Shown in pieces: positions 62,660 to 64,000 of a stretch of 64,000 bases of DNA (position 1 is its first letter; every line of letters begins with the position of its first letter). The notes under the pieces were generated by a model. It worked only from the letters and a program-made list of their open reading frames with translations. It did not search any database and had not been told where the DNA came from. This DNA comes from Parabacteroides merdae ATCC 43184 (GTDB lineage: Bacteria; Bacteroidota; Bacteroidia; Bacteroidales; Tannerellaceae): assembly GCF_025151215.1 (NCBI RefSeq), contig NZ_CP102286.1:1798001-1862000 (forward strand). The letters run 5' to 3'. The position numbers were made by a program, and so were the translations under genes.

Positions 62660-63088
62660 ATGAATTTAAGTGATCCCAAAGATTGTCTGTATTGCCAGAA
62701 CAATCAGACTTTACACGAGCTGATGATCGAAATCGCTCCTCTCTCGGTATCCAGACTGTTCCTGTTCAAGGAACAAACGTATCGCGGGCGTTGCCTGGTT
62801 GCCTACAAAGACCACGTACACGACTTGAACATGCTCAGCGACGAAGAACGGAACGCATTCATGGCCGATGTCGTACGGGTGACCCGCGCGATGCAGAAAG
62901 TATTCAATCCACAAAAGATCAATTACGGCGCTTATTCGGATAAACTGTCGCACCTTCATTTCCACCTGGCCCCGAAATATGAAGGAGGCCCTGACTTCGG
63001 CGGGACATTTACCATGAACCCGCAAAAAGTATACTTGACGGATGCGGAATACCAGGATATGGTTGAAAAGATCAAAGAGGCGTTATAA
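62660..63088 (+). CDS. HIT-family protein
   Basis: A histidine-triad nucleotide hydrolase or transferase of 142 residues. The catalytic triad is HLHFHLAPKY (His98, His100, His102). CLYCQNNQ at 9-16 resembles the zinc CxxC of HIT proteins. RGRCLVAYKDHVHDLNMLSD is the strand before the helix. It is cytoplasmic. HIT proteins cleave phosphoramidates or dinucleoside polyphosphates; the exact substrate is not deducible. It stands alone. Confidence 0.9.
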   Translation: MNLSDPKDCLYCQNNQTLHELMIEIAPLSVSRLFLFKEQTYRGRCLVAYKDHVHDLNMLSDEERNAFMADVVRVTRAMQKVFNPQKINYGAYSDKLSHLHFHLAPKYEGGPDFGGTFTMNPQKVYLTDAEYQDMVEKIKEAL

Positions 63089-63146
63089 GGTAGGCACAGA
63101 AGTTGCAAAAGTGGACGCGGAAGATTTCCGGACATAACATATAGGA

Positions 63147-63283
63147 AGGTGTGTCAAAATCTCCTTATCCTCGCACTTGATGCGGGGATGCAAAAGGACA
63201 GACCTTATCAATCAGACTTTTATAGGGCTGGTTTTAATGCGATCCCGCGTCAAGCGCGGGAACAGGATAGTTTCGACACACCT
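63147..63283. repeat. MITE-like palindromic element
   Basis: 137 bases bounded by AGGTGTGTC (63147-63155) and GACACACCT (63275-63283); pairing resumes for AAA/TTT after one mismatch. Inside are two hairpins: ATCCTCGC/GCGGGGAT (63167-63189) and TCCCGCG/CGCGGGA (63243-63261). No gene is present. No clear target-site duplication was seen. It lies between convergent genes. Confidence 0.65.
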
Positions 63284-63311
63284 CTTACTCTATTAATGCT
63301 TCCGTGTCTGC

Positions 63312-64000
63312 TTACTTTACAAACGAAGACTTCAGCAGGTAATCGGCACTTTTCTTCACGCCTTCGAACTGATGTCCGCTACCCGTACCTTCCATTTCAA
63401 CGAAATAGTCCTTATGGCCGTTTGCATAGAAATGCTTGAATATCTGCTCGAAGTTCATCATGCCGGAATCCCCCAGGACATAGCGGTCTTTGATATGGAG
63501 CACTTTGATACGGTCTGCATATTTCGTGATATACTCGACCGGATCCTGCTGGCCCATCACGGCCCAGTAAACGTCCATCTCAAAGAAAACCAATGACGGG
63601 TCCGTATTCGCCAGGAAGATGTCATACACTTTTTCGCCTTTGTTATGGCGTCCGAACTTCATTTCCGTGCCGCCGGGAACCACCTTGGCAAATTCCATGT
63701 CGTGATTGTGGTAACCGAACGGTATGCCGGCCGCTTTCACGATCTTTCCGGCTTCGTTGAAGACTTCACAAACAAATTTCGTTTCTTCCACGTTACGGGT
63801 ACTGGGCTGGCCGGGCTGCACCAGATATTTCACTCCTAACTTGGCATGGTCGTCAGCCGTTTTCTTCCAGTATTCCTTTATTGTATTCAGGTTGTCTTTC
63901 GTGTATTCGCGAACAGGAGGATTCACATGCGAACTCAGAATCGTAATGCCGGCATCATCCGCCATCTTCTTGAAATCCATCAATTCGATATCACGGATCT
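63312..64000 (-). CDS. Sugar phosphate isomerase/epimerase-like TIM barrel, C-terminal part (runs off the right edge)
   Basis: The frame is open to the window edge, so the 5' end is missing; about 229 codons are present. It belongs to the same superfamily as the gene at 13677. IRDIELMDFKKMADDAGI, GYHNHDMEFAKV (metal His/Glu), SLVFFEMDVYWAV, IKVLHIKDRYVLGDSGM and DYFVEMEGTGSGHQFEGVK carry the expected ligands. Any signal peptide lies outside. The two proteins are not close copies: motifs match in order but not in sequence. It may belong to a second keto-sugar cluster beyond the window. Confidence 0.85.
   Translation of the reverse strand, partial: IRDIELMDFKKMADDAGITILSSHVNPPVREYTKDNLNTIKEYWKKTADDHAKLGVKYLVQPGQPSTRNVEETKFVCEVFNEAGKIVKAAGIPFGYHNHDMEFAKVVPGGTEMKFGRHNKGEKVYDIFLANTDPSLVFFEMDVYWAVMGQQDPVEYITKYADRIKVLHIKDRYVLGDSGMMNFEQIFKHFYANGHKDYFVEMEGTGSGHQFEGVKKSADYLLKSSFVK

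Noticed and set aside
63149..63439. 96-codon plus-strand frame near the right edge
   Set aside because: It starts within the palindromic element and ends inside the isomerase-like gene on the other strand.

Overview
The window comes from a gut-type Bacteroidales genome. The signs are two SusC/SusD pairs with FecR and an ECF sigma factor, start-proximal TAnnTTTG boxes typical of Bacteroidetes promoters, an inositol-lipid cluster, a xylose operon with a Nudix-type regulator, and many SpI/SpII-exported proteins. Parabacteroides or a close relative fits best by eye, but the genus cannot be proven from the sequence alone. No rRNA, tRNA, CRISPR array, transposase or prophage gene was seen.

Layout. 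1-2946: a GH97 glycosidase (cut by the left edge) diverges from a tandem-SGNH esterase. 3194-6297: housekeeping genes (MBL-fold phosphodiesterase, murB, HU, upp). 6307-14570: a PAS/GAF sensor kinase, then a three-gene carbohydrate set: a HEAT-repeat protein with two DUF1080 domains, a Gfo/Idh/MocA oxidoreductase and a sugar-isomerase-like TIM barrel. 14679-29786: two SusC/SusD/FecR modules in tandem. Only the distal one has an ECF sigma gene, and it also carries a purple-acid-phosphatase-like phosphoesterase. 29936-31789: a small membrane protein, an outer-membrane protein and an RRM protein.

32190-37799 is the inositol-lipid locus: inositol-3-phosphate synthase, a PgpA-like phosphatase, a GtrA-like membrane protein, a CDP-alcohol phosphatidyltransferase and a PAP2/AUR1-like synthase. 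A lipoprotein phosphoesterase and an overlapping exported protein follow behind a striking palindromic promoter. 37880-49030: envelope proteins (beta-barrel, DUF4136, OmpA), a GNAT gene fused in frame by its stop codon to a second GNAT remnant, RecQ, ClpB, a PepSY-like lipoprotein, an ADP-ribosylglycohydrolase and a bile-salt-hydrolase-family Ntn hydrolase. 49382-52555: xth, dus, lipB, mtgA. 52591-57826: the xylose operon, read from the right as Nudix regulator, xylB, xylA, xylE, with a 27-bp hairpin between xylA and xylE. 58052-64000: Trk potassium uptake, a CorC/HlyC protein, a PepSY-like periplasmic protein, a HIT protein, a MITE-like palindromic element and a partial sugar-isomerase gene.

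The strongest leads for something not well described are: (i) the extra genes and control elements around the inositol-lipid locus; (ii) the DUF1080/oxidoreductase/isomerase set next to SusCD, which looks like a 3-keto-glycoside route; (iii) an orphan FecR with its SusCD pair whose sigma factor is missing; (iv) several large, perfect intergenic inverted repeats, some forming mutually exclusive hairpins.
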